DNA of 64,000 nt from a bacterium. Its GTDB lineage: Bacteria > UBP4 > UBA4092 > JAOAEQ01. A program made the translations under genes and the position numbers. The notes beneath the pieces are model-generated. The model searched no databases, was not told where the DNA came from, and saw only the letters and a program-made list of their open reading frames with translations. Positions 25,791 to 34,525 of this stretch are shown here, piece by piece. The number at the start of each line of letters is the position of its first letter. Position 1 is the first letter of the stretch. The stretch covers positions 74,061 through 138,060 of the forward strand of contig JAOAEQ010000006.1 in the NCBI GenBank assembly GCA_026416715.1, given 5' to 3'.

Positions 25791-26774
25791 TTACTCAATT
25801 TTAGAATTTGCACCATTCTGCGCTGCGCGTTCTAACCGGTCCATAATCGCTCTTCCCAAGCCAATTTTGGGCACCGGTTCCGCGTAAATTATATCTAACC
25901 CTGCTTGATCAAGTTCATGAAGACATTCGAACAAATTCGCTGCTGCTTCCCGCAAATCACCTTTAGTAGAGAGAACCGCTATTTTTGCATATGCTTCAGA
26001 AAATGACGGGGGCGTTAATGATAATAGACCAATTTTTTGTTTCCGGTCAATGTTGATGTTTCTGTTTATAATTTTGAGCGGCGTTCGCGGGGAATAATGC
26101 TGGGGAAGTTGACCGGGTGAATTGGGTTTCGCTGGTAAGAACTTAGGAAGTTTCACCTTGCCGACTATTTTCTCGATATCTTCAATTGGTAGCCCGCCTG
26201 GCCGCAATAAAACAATATCTTTCCCAACAAGCGAAAGCACGGTTGATTCTACACCAATCGGCGTTTTGCCAGCGTCAAGAATAAGGGCAACGCGATTTTT
26301 CAGTTGGGCTGGGATATGTTTAATTGCAGTCGGGCTTAATCGTCCGAATAAATTCGCACTCGGAGCCGCAATTGGCGTTCCAGCTTCTTGAATTAGTGAT
26401 AACGCTACCGGATGCGCTGGCATTCGAACTGCAACATTAGGCAACCCTGCGGTAACAATATCTGGCACAGTCTCCTTTTTCGGGAGAATAAGCGTCAATG
26501 GTCCTGGCCAAAATTTTGCCGCGAGCTTCTCCGCACGTTCACCTACCCTCTGACATAATCTTGGCATGTCGTCAACCGCCGCAATATGAATAATTAATGG
26601 ATCAAACCTCGGACGCCGTTTAACTTCAAAAATTTTTGCTACCGCTTCTGGATTAAAAACACTTGCGCCAAGCCCATAAACTGTTTCCGTGGGAAAAATC
26701 ACTATTTCACCGTTTCTTAATAATTCCGCTGCAAGCTTGATGGATCGTCGGCTAATCTTGACCACTTTTGCCAT
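25791..26774 (-). CDS. L-threonylcarbamoyladenylate synthase (Sua5 form)
   Basis: 327 residues from the ATG at 26774 (a TTG at 26780 is in frame). The YrdC domain (about 8-200) has IVIFPTETVYGLG, KRRPRFDPLIIHI and APSANLFGRLSPT. A linker and a smaller C-terminal Sua5 domain follow (about 225-320, with PNSPGQLPQHYSPRTPL). The enzyme makes threonylcarbamoyl-AMP from threonine, bicarbonate and ATP for t6A37 in tRNAs. It is convergent with terC, and purE-purK lie upstream on the same strand. Confidence 0.93.
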   Translation of the reverse strand: MAKVVKISRRSIKLAAELLRNGEIVIFPTETVYGLGASVFNPEAVAKIFEVKRRPRFDPLIIHIAAVDDMPRLCQRVGERAEKLAAKFWPGPLTLILPKKETVPDIVTAGLPNVAVRMPAHPVALSLIQEAGTPIAAPSANLFGRLSPTAIKHIPAQLKNRVALILDAGKTPIGVESTVLSLVGKDIVLLRPGGLPIEDIEKIVGKVKLPKFLPAKPNSPGQLPQHYSPRTPLKIINRNINIDRKQKIGLLSLTPPSFSEAYAKIAVLSTKGDLREAAANLFECLHELDQAGLDIIYAEPVPKIGLGRAIMDRLERAAQNGANSKIE

Positions 26775-26853
26775 AAACAAGTTGATGGTTTTCTGTCATG
26801 CTGTAAATATTTTATGAGGGGTGAACCGCTGAAAGAGACCCGGTTATTGTTCT

Positions 26854-27393
26854 CTATTTTTTGTCTTCAGACCGATTTCGCATTTTCCGCAGATATGTCT
26901 TATATCCAAACCGTTCCAGTTCTTCCGATTTTCTTTCAACTTCCTTTTTCAAAGTTGATTTATACCGATTAATTCTCTTTCTTAATTCGGGATATTTTAT
27001 ACCTAGAATTTCAACCGCTAAAATCCCGGCATTTTTCGCATTGCCAACCGCTACCGTCGCTACTGGAACGCCAGTAGGCATCTGCGCAATCGATAACAGT
27101 GCATCTAGCCCTTGCAATTGTGCCGTCGGGATTGGCACCCCGATAACCGGTATTGCAGTTAACGAAGCGGTCATCCCGGGTAAATGCGCCGCTCCACCTG
27201 CCCCAGCGATAATTACCGCTAATCCTTTTTTCTCGCTAGTTCGCGCATATTTAACCAGTCGATTTGGGGTGCGATGTGCTGAAACTATGGTGAGTTCATA
27301 CGCTATCCCAAACTTTTGCAAGATTTCTGCTGCTTCCTTCATCACCGGTAGGTCAGAATCACTACCCATAATTATGCCAACTAACGGTTTCAT
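26854..27393 (-). CDS. purE: N5-carboxyaminoimidazole ribonucleotide mutase
   Basis: 179 residues. [14 protein letters not shown], the catalytic-loop SAHRTPNR, and [14 protein letters not shown] mark a class I PurE, which isomerises N5-CAIR to CAIR in purine synthesis. It begins 2 nt after the purK stop and takes its ribosome site (GGAGG) from the end of purK, so the two are translationally coupled. The C-terminal tail (about 150-179) is longer and more basic than in many PurE proteins. Confidence 0.95.
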   Translation of the reverse strand: MKPLVGIIMGSDSDLPVMKEAAEILQKFGIAYELTIVSAHRTPNRLVKYARTSEKKGLAVIIAGAGGAAHLPGMTASLTAIPVIGVPIPTAQLQGLDALLSIAQMPTGVPVATVAVGNAKNAGILAVEILGIKYPELRKRINRYKSTLKKEVERKSEELERFGYKTYLRKMRNRSEDKK

Positions 27394-27395
27394 GG

Positions 27396-28541
27396 TTAAA
27401 CCTCCGCTTTAACTTTTAATATCTGTTTAACTTCTTTAGCTTTTTCGAGTGCACATTCTATCTGTTTATCCACGATAGTAATATGTCCCATCTTGCGATA
27501 GGGTCGGCAGATTTTTTTTCCATAGAAATGAAAGGATACCCCAGGAATCGCTAATACCGTTGGTAATCCTTCAATAACTGGCGGACCCTCACTTCCTTCT
27601 TCGCCAAGGATATTGAGCATTACTGCCGGAGATAACTGTGCGGTTGCTCCGAGCGGTAGCCCGGCAATCGCGCGAATATGCTGTTCAAACTGGCACGTCA
27701 TACAGGATTCTATAGTATAATGCCCAGAATTATGCGGGCGTGGCGCGATTTCATTAACCAAGATTTTCCCGGATTTCGTTAAAAACATTTCTATACCAAA
27801 AACACCTACGCCATCAAGTATTTCAACGGTATTAACTGCGATTTGTTGTACCTGATTGGCGATTGCTGGGTCAATTCGTGCGGGCGCAATTACCAGCTCA
27901 CAAATGTTCGCACGCGGATTAAACACCATTTCAACTACTGGATAACTGACGATTTCGCCAACCGTATTTCGCGCAACCATAACTGCCAATTCCTTTTCAA
28001 TATCAACGTATTCTTCGACGAACATTCCGTGCTGTTCAAGTCCCGCCAAATCTTGCCGGTTACGTATTATCCTTAATCCGCGACCATCATATCCTCCTTT
28101 TCTTGCCTTGTAAACAAACGGAACCGGCACGGTATTAAGAAATTCAGGTGATATGACTTTATCATATTTAGGAACCGGAATCCCTGCCTGCGTTAACCGT
28201 TCTTTCTGTTTCAGTTTATCCTGTATCACTTCAACTAAATAGGGCGATGGATATATTCGATGTCCTTTATCAACCAAATTTTTTAAAACGTCTATATTAA
28301 TATGTTCAATATCCTGCGTGGTAACATCATTCTTTTGCACAAGTTCATTCAATTTATTCGCATCATAAAATGTCGCGACTAGTTGACGGTCAGCAATTTG
28401 CGCTGCTGGACAGTTCGGGGTCGGATCTAACACTGTCACTGCAAACCCCATCTTTTTTGCTTTCAATGCCATCATTTTCCCTAATTGTCCACCGCCAATA
28501 ATCCCGATTTTCATTAGTGGATATTGAAATATCTTCTTCAT
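27396..28541 (-). CDS. purK: N5-carboxyaminoimidazole ribonucleotide synthase
   Basis: 381 residues. ATP-grasp enzyme: N-terminal [23 protein letters not shown]-binding [19 protein letters not shown], and metal-binding [14 protein letters not shown]. It carboxylates AIR with ATP and bicarbonate. GAGGTGA at about 28549-28555 supports the ATG at 28541, nine codons upstream of the usual MKIGIIGGG start. purE follows 2 nt later. Confidence 0.95.
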   Translation of the reverse strand: MKKIFQYPLMKIGIIGGGQLGKMMALKAKKMGFAVTVLDPTPNCPAAQIADRQLVATFYDANKLNELVQKNDVTTQDIEHINIDVLKNLVDKGHRIYPSPYLVEVIQDKLKQKERLTQAGIPVPKYDKVISPEFLNTVPVPFVYKARKGGYDGRGLRIIRNRQDLAGLEQHGMFVEEYVDIEKELAVMVARNTVGEIVSYPVVEMVFNPRANICELVIAPARIDPAIANQVQQIAVNTVEILDGVGVFGIEMFLTKSGKILVNEIAPRPHNSGHYTIESCMTCQFEQHIRAIAGLPLGATAQLSPAVMLNILGEEGSEGPPVIEGLPTVLAIPGVSFHFYGKKICRPYRKMGHITIVDKQIECALEKAKEVKQILKVKAEV

Positions 28542-28584
28542 ATATTCACCTCGGCACTATCGACTACCGTTTGGTCTTTCGCTC

Positions 28585-29280
28585 TTAAAGGCTAATAGCT
28601 TGCGCTCCTTCAAGAAAACCAAGCACCGCGGATATAGAAGTCACCTGTTCTATCTTCGATTCCGATAATCGAACCGGCTGCTCTCGGCTATTTCGATTAA
28701 GCCAACATCCAACCATACCGACTCTGGTTGCTGCGGTAACATAATCGAACTGGTCATCGATAAACATACACGATTCCGGTTTACAACCAAGTTTCTCTGC
28801 CGTATATAAGTATATTTCCGGTTCCGGTTTCGCCAGCGCAACTTCATACGATAACGTGACCGCATCGAAATGAGATTTTAACGCTAATGTATCGATTACC
28901 TTGCCCCATAAACTTCCGAGATTGCTGATTAATCCAAGGTTATATCCCTGTTCTCGCAATTTGGTTAATGTTGGTAAGGTATCTTCAAAATAGCGGACAT
29001 GTTCCCGCATCGCTAGCCGAATTTCAACGAGTTTCTGGATTATCTGCGGGTCGGGAACTTTCCCCATTTCTTTCAGGATTACTGCAAAGTAGTCAGATAA
29101 CGCTAACCGCCCTTTAAAATATTCTATCCGATGCACTGCCGATTTCGGTGCCCAGTTCTCGCGAAAGACTTTACTTGCGACACCGGCAACCGCTGCCATG
29201 TTATCTAATTCTGTATTGAGTATGCTCGGTTCGATATAGATTAACGTATCAAATAAGTCAAATATAATCCCTTGCATCAT
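28585..29280 (-). CDS. HAD-superfamily hydrolase
   Basis: 231 residues from the ATG at 29280 (a GTG at 29289 is possible). Motif I is IIFDLFDTL, where the second Asp of the usual DxD is replaced by Phe, as in the haloacid dehalogenase/REG-2-like branch. Motif II is LGLISN, motif III the K in ALAKPEPEIY and motif IV FIDDQFDYVTAA. An all-helical cap (about 20-95) is present. It is a likely phosphatase of unknown substrate, 43 bp upstream of purK on the same strand. Confidence 0.85.
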   Translation of the reverse strand: MMQGIIFDLFDTLIYIEPSILNTELDNMAAVAGVASKVFRENWAPKSAVHRIEYFKGRLALSDYFAVILKEMGKVPDPQIIQKLVEIRLAMREHVRYFEDTLPTLTKLREQGYNLGLISNLGSLWGKVIDTLALKSHFDAVTLSYEVALAKPEPEIYLYTAEKLGCKPESCMFIDDQFDYVTAATRVGMVGCWLNRNSREQPVRLSESKIEQVTSISAVLGFLEGAQAISL

Positions 29281-29390
29281 ACATCGCACCGCTGATACAC
29301 GCAGGATACTTAATCGTTTTATATTTTATCATAGACTCCCGCTAACTTGCTGAAGATTAATTTTATTGTTTAAAATTTTTAATGATAATA

Positions 29391-29416
29391 TCTGTGTTAA
29401 TCTGTGTAATCTGTGG
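29391..29416. repeat. Single arm of the dispersed ACACAGA/CCGCAGA repeat family
   Basis: TCTGTG-TTAA-TCTGTGTAA-TCTGTGG, three spaced copies of TCTGTG, ending at the GTG that would be an alternative start of the next gene. Its reverse complement shares GATTACACAGA with the element at 59181. Confidence 0.5.
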
Positions 29417-29424
29417 CTAATACT

Positions 29425-30438
29425 ATGACAGAATTCCATATTCAATGGCATATCACCGACCGATGTAATTTGCGTTGTCTCCACTGTTATCAGGAGCAAT
29501 TTACACGAGACACTGAACTTCATTGGCAACAGCTACAACACATCTGCGATAATCTTTTCGCTACCATGGAACAATGGAATGCGCAACTAACCATCGCATT
29601 AACTGGCGGTGAACCGTTGTTAAAAGAAGAACTCTGGCAACTGATGGATATCCTTAGTTCATCTCCTGTTGTCTCTTCATTAAGCATTATTACTAACGGA
29701 ACAGTTATCAACCGGTATTTATCTGAGCTTAACCAAGTACGGAACCTAACCCAACTGCTAGTATCGTTAGACGGAATTACCGCAGAAACGAATGATGCCA
29801 TCCGCGGAAAAGGAACGTTTGCGAAAACCATAGCGAATATCCAATTGGCAAAAGAACAGCTTGAGGTTCCCATCGGGATAATGTTCACGTTACTAAACCG
29901 GAATTTCGCAGAAGCGCATGATATTATTCCGTTTGCGAAAAATCTTGCGGTTGATAGCGTTATCCTCGAACGGTTTATTCCGCTCGGGCAAGGACGAGAC
30001 CTGAAACATGAAGTTATCTCTACGAGAAACCTAGATAATTTATATCGCAATCTTTTCATCCAATGCGACCTAGAATATCATCCGGAAGAAATGGTTAAAT
30101 ATCGCGCGTTGCAACTTCTGTTTGAAAAAGATTCAGTTCATCCGACGCTCTTAGGCGCAGAGTGTGTTGTTGGAAAGGACGGTATGGCGCTGTTACCGGA
30201 TGGAACAGTTTTCCCGTGTCGTCGATTTAATATACCGATTGGAAATCTACTAGACACCTCACTTGATGAACTATGGCGAACCTCTGATGTGTTAAGGAAT
30301 ATCCGAAATAAAGAGTTATATAAAGGTGCTTGTAGTATCTGCAGGGTTACGGATTGTTTCGGATGTCGCGCAATGACCTACGCCTTAACCGGAGATTATC
30401 TGGCGGAAGACCTGCATTGCTGCATTAAACCAACTTAG
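29425..30438 (+). CDS. Radical SAM enzyme with a SPASM domain
   Basis: 337 residues from the ATG at 29425. The cluster motif is C14-x3-C18-x2-C21 (DRCNLRCLHCYQ) and ALTGGEPLL binds SAM. Near the C-terminus a Cys-rich SPASM region holds auxiliary Fe-S clusters: LPDGTVFPCRRFNIPIGNL, then SICRVTDCFGCRAM and DLHCCI. SPASM enzymes mature peptides, proteins or small molecules. I searched both flanks for a precursor peptide and saw none beyond a 12-codon frame that I reject. It is not AmrS by layout. The substrate is unknown. Confidence 0.88.
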   Translation: MTEFHIQWHITDRCNLRCLHCYQEQFTRDTELHWQQLQHICDNLFATMEQWNAQLTIALTGGEPLLKEELWQLMDILSSSPVVSSLSIITNGTVINRYLSELNQVRNLTQLLVSLDGITAETNDAIRGKGTFAKTIANIQLAKEQLEVPIGIMFTLLNRNFAEAHDIIPFAKNLAVDSVILERFIPLGQGRDLKHEVISTRNLDNLYRNLFIQCDLEYHPEEMVKYRALQLLFEKDSVHPTLLGAECVVGKDGMALLPDGTVFPCRRFNIPIGNLLDTSLDELWRTSDVLRNIRNKELYKGACSICRVTDCFGCRAMTYALTGDYLAEDLHCCIKPT

Positions 30439-30537
30439 CTTTTTTGGATACTACGTGTTATAATGAAAACCACATATCAAGACGTTCACGGTGGATTCTA
30501 AAAGATAAAAACAACGATAATTCCGGAACTTTCATCT

Positions 30538-31542
30538 ATGCTGAAGCATCATATAATAGTATTCGGGTTGGTTCTATTATCAAATTTATTCTATGCAATA
30601 AAAGGATACGCTGCCATGCAAGCGATAGAGTACAACCAAATCCAACTTCTTGAAGTTAAAAAAATTTGGGATAAAGCGCCGCATAATGCTTTTACCGACC
30701 TTATTCGATACCGCAACCGATGGTGGTGCGCTTTCCGAGAAGGACAGAACCATGTTTCACCAGATGGCGCAATTCGGATTATCGCGTCGTCGGATGGTAA
30801 CATCTGGAAATCCGTCGCATTATTGCGTTCAAGAACCGAAGATTTACGCGACCCGCATTTAACCATTACGCCGGATAATCGGCTCATGCTGAATGCTGCC
30901 GGTGCGATTAAACAAGGGAATGTGTTTATCCGCCAATCCTATGTATGGTTTTCAAAATCTGGTAGAACTTGGGGAGAAGCGATTCCGGTTGCCGACCCAA
31001 ACTTTTGGATATGGCGGGTTACCTGGCATACCAAATGTTGTTATGGGATTGGGTATAATACCTTCAGTAAAACTGTCCGCCTGTATCGAAGTCAGGATGG
31101 TTCTCGGTTTGAACCGATGATTAATGATTTCAATATCCCAGGGTTTCCTAACGAAAGTTCCATTATTTTTTCTTGCGGAACCGCATACTGTTTACTGCGC
31201 CGTGAACAGGATAACGCATTGTTTGGAACCGCAGTGTTCCCCTATTCGGATTGGCAGTGGAAAGATACTGGCGTCCGACTCGGCGGGCCGAATATGCTTC
31301 AACTCCCTAATTGCCAGATAATCGCTGCGGTGAGATTGTATGATAGACATACTCGAACCGCATTATGCTGGATTGATACTGAAACCGGAAAACTCCGAGA
31401 AGCGGTAACGTTACCTTCCGGAGGTGATACCAGTTATGCTGGTCTAGTTTGGTATAATGGTCTGCTCTGGGTAAGTTACTATTCTTCGCATGAAGGTAAA
31501 CCTTCTATTTACCTAGCTAAAGTTAAAATCGCTATGAGATAG
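30538..31542 (+). CDS. Secreted sialidase-like beta-propeller (BNR-type)
   Basis: 334 residues with a signal peptide to about residue 25 (FYAIKGYA). The propeller has FREGQNHVSPDG, SSDGNIWKSV and DPHLTI segments, the Asp-box-like S-x-D-G-x-x-W turns and an aromatic-rich groove of the exo-sialidase superfamily. I cannot point to the full Arg triad and Tyr/Glu pair, so the activity may be another glycosidase or simple binding. It lies about 100 bp after the radical SAM gene; a TATAAT at about 30459 could be its promoter. Confidence 0.75.
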   Translation: MLKHHIIVFGLVLLSNLFYAIKGYAAMQAIEYNQIQLLEVKKIWDKAPHNAFTDLIRYRNRWWCAFREGQNHVSPDGAIRIIASSDGNIWKSVALLRSRTEDLRDPHLTITPDNRLMLNAAGAIKQGNVFIRQSYVWFSKSGRTWGEAIPVADPNFWIWRVTWHTKCCYGIGYNTFSKTVRLYRSQDGSRFEPMINDFNIPGFPNESSIIFSCGTAYCLLRREQDNALFGTAVFPYSDWQWKDTGVRLGGPNMLQLPNCQIIAAVRLYDRHTRTALCWIDTETGKLREAVTLPSGGDTSYAGLVWYNGLLWVSYYSSHEGKPSIYLAKVKIAMR

Positions 31543-31611
31543 CTAATGCCCCAGAACCCGACTGTTCTCCGTATATGATATATGAATGATGGACGGTTAA
31601 CAACCGGACTT

Positions 31612-32724
31612 TTATGGCGAATAAATTACCGTTCCTGCTCCTTCAACCCATAGCCGATTCCACGATTCTTCCCCGATTTTATTTACATGGATACCGTCTG
31701 CGCTTAATTCTTCCGGATGGTCTTTAAACCAGTCGTAGGCGTTAACCTTTCCCTTTCCAGTTATACGGTCAAAAAAGAGCGGACAGTATTTTCTGATTAA
31801 CGGGTCATAGATATTAGTGACGTATGGTCCCGACCCGTTTTCTTCCGGCGGAACCACCGGTTCCGTCTTATATGCACGATAGGATAATCGTGATAATATC
31901 GGGATTTTACCAGACCGCTTAATCATGGTAAGAATAGCAATTAAATCTTGTTTAAGCTGATTAGCGCCACCGGGATACGGGCGGTATTGCGTAACGTTAT
32001 TCCCCCCGATATGGATTCCGATATAACTTGCTTCCGGATGTTCAGCCAGAAACTCGGGTAACGCTTTTCGAAGATGGTCACTGCGCCAGCCACTTACTGC
32101 AAGGTTAAATACTACCGGGTCATATCCCGCAAACCGTTCTTGCACGAACCGTTTAAATACACTGTTCCGAATACTTTGCGCCTGAATACTCGCTCCAAGA
32201 ATCAACCAATAATCTTTTCTCTTTTTCCCACCAAGCTGATATAATCCGATATCCGTTATTTTCCGCTCGGTTGAACTTGTTACCATCAACCGATACCAGA
32301 AAGGAACCGGTTTGGTAGAGATAACAACCTTTTCTAAAGGCCATTGGCACGTCTTTTTCTCTAGAACGACCCAGCTACCATCAGCTCCGGATTTCGAATC
32401 TGCGGAACATTCGAGAATTACCACTTCTTGCGAACGCTTCGAAAACCCGCCAAACGTCCATAAAATCCGGTGCGGTTTCTTAGTTGCTGGAAGTTTAACC
32501 GCTACCCAAGCGGATTCTGTGCCAATCGACCACGTCATATCTTTCCCAGACAATAACGCTTGCCAGTCCCCTTGCGCAGGATTGAGCGTAACCTTTTCCG
32601 GAATATACCGCCAATTTTTTTCCGGTGATAGGTTTACACTATAACCGAAAGAAACATAGCCAAATGATACAATAACTAATGCGATAAAAAGCGAACGGTT
32701 TTTTCTCAGAATAAAATTTTTCAT
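31612..32724 (-). CDS. Secreted SGNH-hydrolase-family protein
   Basis: 370 residues. A signal peptide (about 1-30) and an N-terminal beta-sandwich-like region (about 35-170) precede an SGNH domain. In that domain, block I is ILGASIQAQS (Ser kept, GAS in place of GDS), block III is IGIHIGGNNV and block V is DGIHVNKIG with the Asp-His pair. This layout is common in carbohydrate esterases that remove acetyl groups from polysaccharides; substrate inferred only. A NodB-like gene lies 43 bp upstream on the same strand, so both may act on one glycan. Confidence 0.8.
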   Translation of the reverse strand: MKNFILRKNRSLFIALVIVSFGYVSFGYSVNLSPEKNWRYIPEKVTLNPAQGDWQALLSGKDMTWSIGTESAWVAVKLPATKKPHRILWTFGGFSKRSQEVVILECSADSKSGADGSWVVLEKKTCQWPLEKVVISTKPVPFWYRLMVTSSTERKITDIGLYQLGGKKRKDYWLILGASIQAQSIRNSVFKRFVQERFAGYDPVVFNLAVSGWRSDHLRKALPEFLAEHPEASYIGIHIGGNNVTQYRPYPGGANQLKQDLIAILTMIKRSGKIPILSRLSYRAYKTEPVVPPEENGSGPYVTNIYDPLIRKYCPLFFDRITGKGKVNAYDWFKDHPEELSADGIHVNKIGEESWNRLWVEGAGTVIYSP

Positions 32725-32767
32725 AACGTTGTTTTCAATTTATATTGTGTATGTTGCATTGAATCGG

Positions 32768-33550
32768 TTATTTTAGCAGTTCATCTATCCGGACAAACCG
32801 ATAACCTTTCTTTTCCAGATACTCTAATAATTCTCCTAATCGAAGATACATCTTATCAGTTCGTTTCGGGCCTGCGCCGATATGCATGAGAAGCAGAAAT
32901 CCGTTTAATCCATTCGGGTCTTCTTTCTCCTTTTTAATAATACTCTCGTATATCGTTTGAGATGAAACGAAATTTTTCGCATCGTCTTCAGTATAATCTG
33001 CTGTTGAGCGTGTTCCTGGAGTAAAATTAACCAGCGTTAACCCTTTTTCTCGACTCCATTCAACTATTTCTTGGTTATACCATTCATACGGCGGTATCCA
33101 GAATTTAACCTGATCGCGTTTCACGCCAAATTTCTCGATTTCTTTGAGGTTATTCTCTAAATCGGTCATAAACTCTTCTTTCGTTACCAAGGTTTTTTTC
33201 GGTCCTTCCCAGGGACAGTAGAGTGGATGTTTATCCGAATGGGGTCCAAGATAGTGTCCTTCACGAATAATCCGTTCGATAATCGGTTTAAATTCCGGGT
33301 TCCGAAAAAAATCACCAATGAAATAGAACGACGCTTTCGCATTATGCTTTTTCAGTTCATCGAGTATAATTTGTCCACCTTCCGCAAAATAGCCACCGGT
33401 GAACTGCAACGCAATCAGTTTTTTATCTTTCGGCCCGCGGATAATTCCGCCGTCTAGATATTCATACCTCGGGTCCTGTTTTGTTGTAGCAATTGAGCTG
33501 ATTATTAAACAGCTCATGGTAACCATAGGAACAAAACTTTCAATCATCAT
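32768..33550 (-). CDS. Polysaccharide-deacetylase-family protein lacking the catalytic DD motif
   Basis: 260 residues from the ATG at 33550, which has AGGAG 7 nt upstream; the longer frame to 33610 adds a poor N-terminus. A signal-peptide-like stretch (about 1-22) precedes the NodB domain. The usual FDDG is replaced by FTGG (ALQFTGGYFAEGG), so the catalytic base and one metal-binding Asp are missing. The H-x3-H (GPHSDKHPLYCPW) and the FWIPPYEW and LLLMHIGAG segments are kept. It may be a binding protein or use a different mechanism. It sits in an apparent operon with the SGNH gene. Confidence 0.82.
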   Translation of the reverse strand: MMIESFVPMVTMSCLIISSIATTKQDPRYEYLDGGIIRGPKDKKLIALQFTGGYFAEGGQIILDELKKHNAKASFYFIGDFFRNPEFKPIIERIIREGHYLGPHSDKHPLYCPWEGPKKTLVTKEEFMTDLENNLKEIEKFGVKRDQVKFWIPPYEWYNQEIVEWSREKGLTLVNFTPGTRSTADYTEDDAKNFVSSQTIYESIIKKEKEDPNGLNGFLLLMHIGAGPKRTDKMYLRLGELLEYLEKKGYRFVRIDELLK

Positions 33551-33580
33551 TTTTAATCTCCTAAACCACGAATTTGATTT

Positions 33581-33646
33581 ACCACAGAATTCGTCGCATC
33601 CGCAGAACATAGATAAAATCAGCGTTTTCGGTGAACTCTGCGGTTA
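33581..33646. repeat. Degenerate inverted repeat of the CCGCAGA family, overlapping a gene end
   Basis: The left arm ACCACAGAATTCGTCGCA (33581-33598) and right arm GTGAACTCTGCGGTTA (about 33631-33646) are imperfect inverted copies (about 14 of 21 positions). The right arm supplies the stop codon of the HAD gene at 33644. Confidence 0.55.
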
Positions 33647-34378
33647 CATTTTTTCTATATATGATAGTATATCATGGAACCGCGTTACTACCGCATCGGG
33701 AATAATCCTGCTTCTCTTACTATTATAATTTTCTTTCGGTTCAATAAGTTTAACCAGAATCGTTTTCAAACCGAGCTGTTGCGCACCAACGATATCTATC
33801 TCAAGTAAATCACCGACCATAACGGTTTCCTCTGGTTTCGCTTGAAGTTCGGTTAACGCAACTTGAAATATTTTCGGATGCGGTTTCCGATACCCGATTT
33901 CCGCAGAAATGATTATTGCATTAAAATATTTAACCAAATCTCTATTCGCAGCAGCTTTTCGAATCAGCCGACCGGAAGTAGCATTTGAAACGAGCGCCAT
34001 ACTATATCCACGGGATTTAAGTTCAGCTAAAACTTCCGGAACTCCAGGAAATACCGGATACAAATTTTCTTCCGGTGCAAAAAACGCATCAACCGCTTGT
34101 TCTAACATATTCGGTGTAATATTTGTTATTCCAAGCCGAGATAACAGGTGAGCAAGCGATTCTTCTGCCGGATACTCTCGCAATTCCGCTTCCGCTTTCG
34201 CGAAATTCTCTTTTCGAATCTGTAAAAACGCTTGACCAAATGTTTCTCTATCAACCTTGATGTTTACAGAATCCAAATACGCTAGTAGACTAGCGATATT
34301 CTGGTCAAGAACTACTTCCCAATCGAGTTCTGTAGAAACGAGCGTATTTCCGAAATCGAACAAAATCGATGTAATCAT
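33644..34378 (-). CDS. HAD-superfamily hydrolase
   Basis: 244 residues from the ATG at 34378 (GGAG 8 nt upstream; the ATG at 34384 is too close to it). Motif I is ILFDFGNTLV with Asp followed by Phe-Gly-Asn, motif II is MALVSNATSG, motif III is the K in GYRKPHPKIF and motif IV MVGDLLEIDIVGA. The helical cap runs from about 20 to 95. It resembles the other HAD gene at 28585 but is not an obvious close duplicate. Phosphatase of unknown substrate. Its last codons lie in a dispersed repeat. Confidence 0.85.
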   Translation of the reverse strand: MITSILFDFGNTLVSTELDWEVVLDQNIASLLAYLDSVNIKVDRETFGQAFLQIRKENFAKAEAELREYPAEESLAHLLSRLGITNITPNMLEQAVDAFFAPEENLYPVFPGVPEVLAELKSRGYSMALVSNATSGRLIRKAAANRDLVKYFNAIIISAEIGYRKPHPKIFQVALTELQAKPEETVMVGDLLEIDIVGAQQLGLKTILVKLIEPKENYNSKRSRIIPDAVVTRFHDILSYIEKM

Positions 34379-34439
34379 ATACATTCTCCGCAGAGTAGCA
34401 GAAGAAACAGTTATTTTGAACCACTATTATACTATAAAC

Positions 34440-34478
34440 TATAAATAAAAATGGCAAAAGGTCGAGCATCCTTTTGCC
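34440..34478 (-). terminator. Rho-independent terminator of the SGNH-module gene
   Basis: A perfect 9-bp stem, GGCAAAAGG with CCTTTTGCC (34453-34461 and 34470-34478), has an 8-nt loop. On the minus strand it is followed by ATTTTTATTT. It lies 48 bp after the stop of the gene at 34526-36424. Confidence 0.85.
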
Positions 34479-34525
34479 TAGTTATATCTTAACCTCTTAT
34501 TTCTAACTTCTGGCGCTAGGGTATT

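Noticed and set aside
29425..30438. Assignment of the radical SAM gene as AmrS or as a selenopeptide maturase
   Set aside because: The SPASM region argues against AmrS; no precursor with Sec or Cys core is visible nearby. Left as unassigned.
30463..30501. 12-codon frame starting ATGAAAACC after the radical SAM gene, considered as a precursor peptide
   Set aside because: No ribosome site, overlaps a TATAAT, and no Cys/Gly-rich core or leader pattern; chance frame.
28585..34378. The two HAD genes as recent duplicates
   Set aside because: They share only the generic HAD motifs; no long identical stretches are visible.
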